A stretch of 64,000 bases of DNA, from positions 4,609,001 to 4,673,000 of the forward strand of contig NZ_CP027218.1 in assembly GCF_004124275.1 (NCBI RefSeq), written 5' to 3'. The stretch is from Pseudomonas sp. DTU12.3 (GTDB taxonomy: Bacteria; Pseudomonadota; Gammaproteobacteria; Pseudomonadales; Pseudomonadaceae). Of this stretch, positions 63,075 to 64,000 are shown piece after piece. The notes beneath the pieces are model-generated. The model had not been told where the DNA came from. It did not search any database and saw nothing but the letters and a program-made list of their open reading frames with translations. Position 1 is the first letter of the stretch. Each line of letters opens with the position of its first letter. Made by a program: the position numbers and the translations under genes.

Positions 63075-64000
63075 ATGAAATCACCCTCCCAGACCAATGC
63101 AATTGACTTTGACAGTGCCAAATTGCAACGCCTGGGCTTTGGTCAGCTGCCTCCCCTTCTGGAGCGACCGGCCAGTCTTGCGCAATTGCGCCAGCAAATG
63201 AGCCTGCAACTGCAAACCAGTCTTGAGCCGCAACGAATCCTCGGTCTGTTTTTCCGCGAAGTTCAGCGCCTTGTGCCGCTGGATGCCTTGAGCTATGTGC
63301 ACCAGGGCAGCGACCTGCGCCTGGAGTTCGGCACTCGCGGTCACCATTCGGTCAGCTACAGCCTCAGCCATGAAGGCCAGCACATGGGTGAACTGGTGTT
63401 TCGCCGCAATCAGCGTTTCAGCGACAAAGAGCAGGGCAACCTTGAGTCATTGTTGTCGTCCCTGCTGTTTCCGATGCGCAACGCCCTGCTCTACCGTGAA
63501 GCCACCCAGAGCGCCCTGCGCGATCCATTGACCGGGGCCGGAAATCGCATCGCCATGGAGCAGACACTGCAACGCGAGATCGAAATGTCGCGTCGGCATC
63601 TGCAACCGTTGTCGGTGTTGATGCTCGATATCGATCACTTCAAACGGGTCAACGACAGTCACGGCCACAGCGCCGGTGACGACGTACTGAAAGCGGTGGC
63701 GGCATCGATCAAGGGCCAGCTGCGTAACGTCGACATGGTCTTTCGTTATGGTGGCGAAGAGTTTCTGATCCTGCTGTCGAACACCAGCCGGGAAGCGGCG
63801 GCGATGGTCGGCGAACGGCTGCGGCATGCCGCGCAGGCCGCAGAGTATTTTGCCGATGGCCAGTTGATCGAGCTGACGGTGAGTTTGGGCTGTTCGACGC
63901 TGCTGCCTGGCGAGTCGGCAGAAAGCCTGCTGCGTCGTGCGGACAGTGCGCTGTATGTGGCCAAGCGCGAAGGTCGTAACCGCTTGGCAATGGCGGGCTA
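63075..64000 (+). CDS. GGDEF diguanylate cyclase, PA3177-like (reaches window edge)
   Basis: About 308 codons are in the window and the last two bases (TA) probably begin a stop codon. The N-terminal 140 residues form a sensory region of GAF-like appearance without membrane helices (LDALSYVHQGSDLRLEFG, MGELVFRRNQRFSDKE). The GGDEF domain (about 148-305) starts DPLTGAGNR, has the metal Asp in LMLDIDHFKRVND and the catalytic GGEEF (YGGEEFLILL), so c-di-GMP synthesis is expected. No RxxD inhibitory site is visible directly before GGEEF. Position and length match P. aeruginosa PA3177, an active cyclase tied to biofilm response to hypochlorite. Confidence 0.88.
   Translation, partial: MKSPSQTNAIDFDSAKLQRLGFGQLPPLLERPASLAQLRQQMSLQLQTSLEPQRILGLFFREVQRLVPLDALSYVHQGSDLRLEFGTRGHHSVSYSLSHEGQHMGELVFRRNQRFSDKEQGNLESLLSSLLFPMRNALLYREATQSALRDPLTGAGNRIAMEQTLQREIEMSRRHLQPLSVLMLDIDHFKRVNDSHGHSAGDDVLKAVAASIKGQLRNVDMVFRYGGEEFLILLSNTSREAAAMVGERLRHAAQAAEYFADGQLIELTVSLGCSTLLPGESAESLLRRADSALYVAKREGRNRLAMAG

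Overview
The window looks like a chromosomal segment of a Pseudomonas of the fluorescens group. The basis is gene content and order: kdpFABCDE beside an ethanolamine permease, an O-antigen locus between ihfB/lapA and wbpM/comEA, the serC-pheA-hisC-tyrA/aroA-cmk-rpsA supra-operon, and gyrA-mtnA-mtaD-ubiG-mupP-yciK followed by a PA3177-like diguanylate cyclase. The REP-type inverted repeats (cores GATCGCAGCC..GGCAGCTCCTAC and GTGGGAGCG..CTGCTCGCGAA) also fit. No tRNA, rRNA, phage, insertion sequence or CRISPR array was seen.

Layout. 1-9.6 kb is housekeeping and accessory: the end of greB, a small unknown gene, a DoxX protein, an MltF-type lytic transglycosylase, a TatD nuclease, a chemoreceptor, a Mpo1-like membrane protein, a thioesterase, a CHAD protein, a small lipoprotein and a patatin-like protein. 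9.6-17.8 kb is the complete high-affinity K+ system kdpFABC plus the sensor pair kdpDE, all on the minus strand, with a candidate KdpE operator upstream. 18.1-19.9 kb has the ethanolamine permease behind a good sigma-54 promoter match, and a DUF2897 protein. 20.0-22.8 kb is a TetR regulator convergent with an SDR-ketoacyl synthase pair, which has two similar boxes over its promoter.

22.9-45.8 kb is the O-antigen locus, with comEA and wbpM at one end and lapA and ihfB at the other. On the minus strand are rmlBDA (no rmlC), a GT2, a WbpV/WbpK-like epimerase, WbpL, an acyltransferase, an ABC exporter (Wzm, and Wzt with a C-terminal glycan-binding domain) and a 1172-residue methyltransferase/glycosyltransferase fusion. 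Embedded on the plus strand is a four-gene cassette: a sugar aminotransferase, a GtrB-like transferase, an FdtD/WxcM-type acetyltransferase-ketoisomerase fusion and a GtrA-like flippase. A large YfhO-like membrane protein faces it divergently. Read together, RmlA/RmlB supply dTDP-4-keto-6-deoxyglucose, the cassette turns it into a 3-acetamido-3,6-dideoxyhexose, GtrB loads this on a lipid carrier, GtrA flips it, and the YfhO-like protein could attach it in the periplasm. The main chain would be started by WbpL, extended and perhaps methyl-capped by the fusion protein, and exported by Wzm/Wzt. Several of these links are inference.

46-64 kb is conserved core: rpsA, cmk, the tyrA-aroA fusion, hisC, pheA, serC, gyrA, mtnA, mtaD, ubiG, mupP, yciK and a GGEEF diguanylate cyclase that runs to the window edge. 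REP elements occur in 4-20 kb and 54-58 kb. None was seen between about 19.6 and 54.5 kb.
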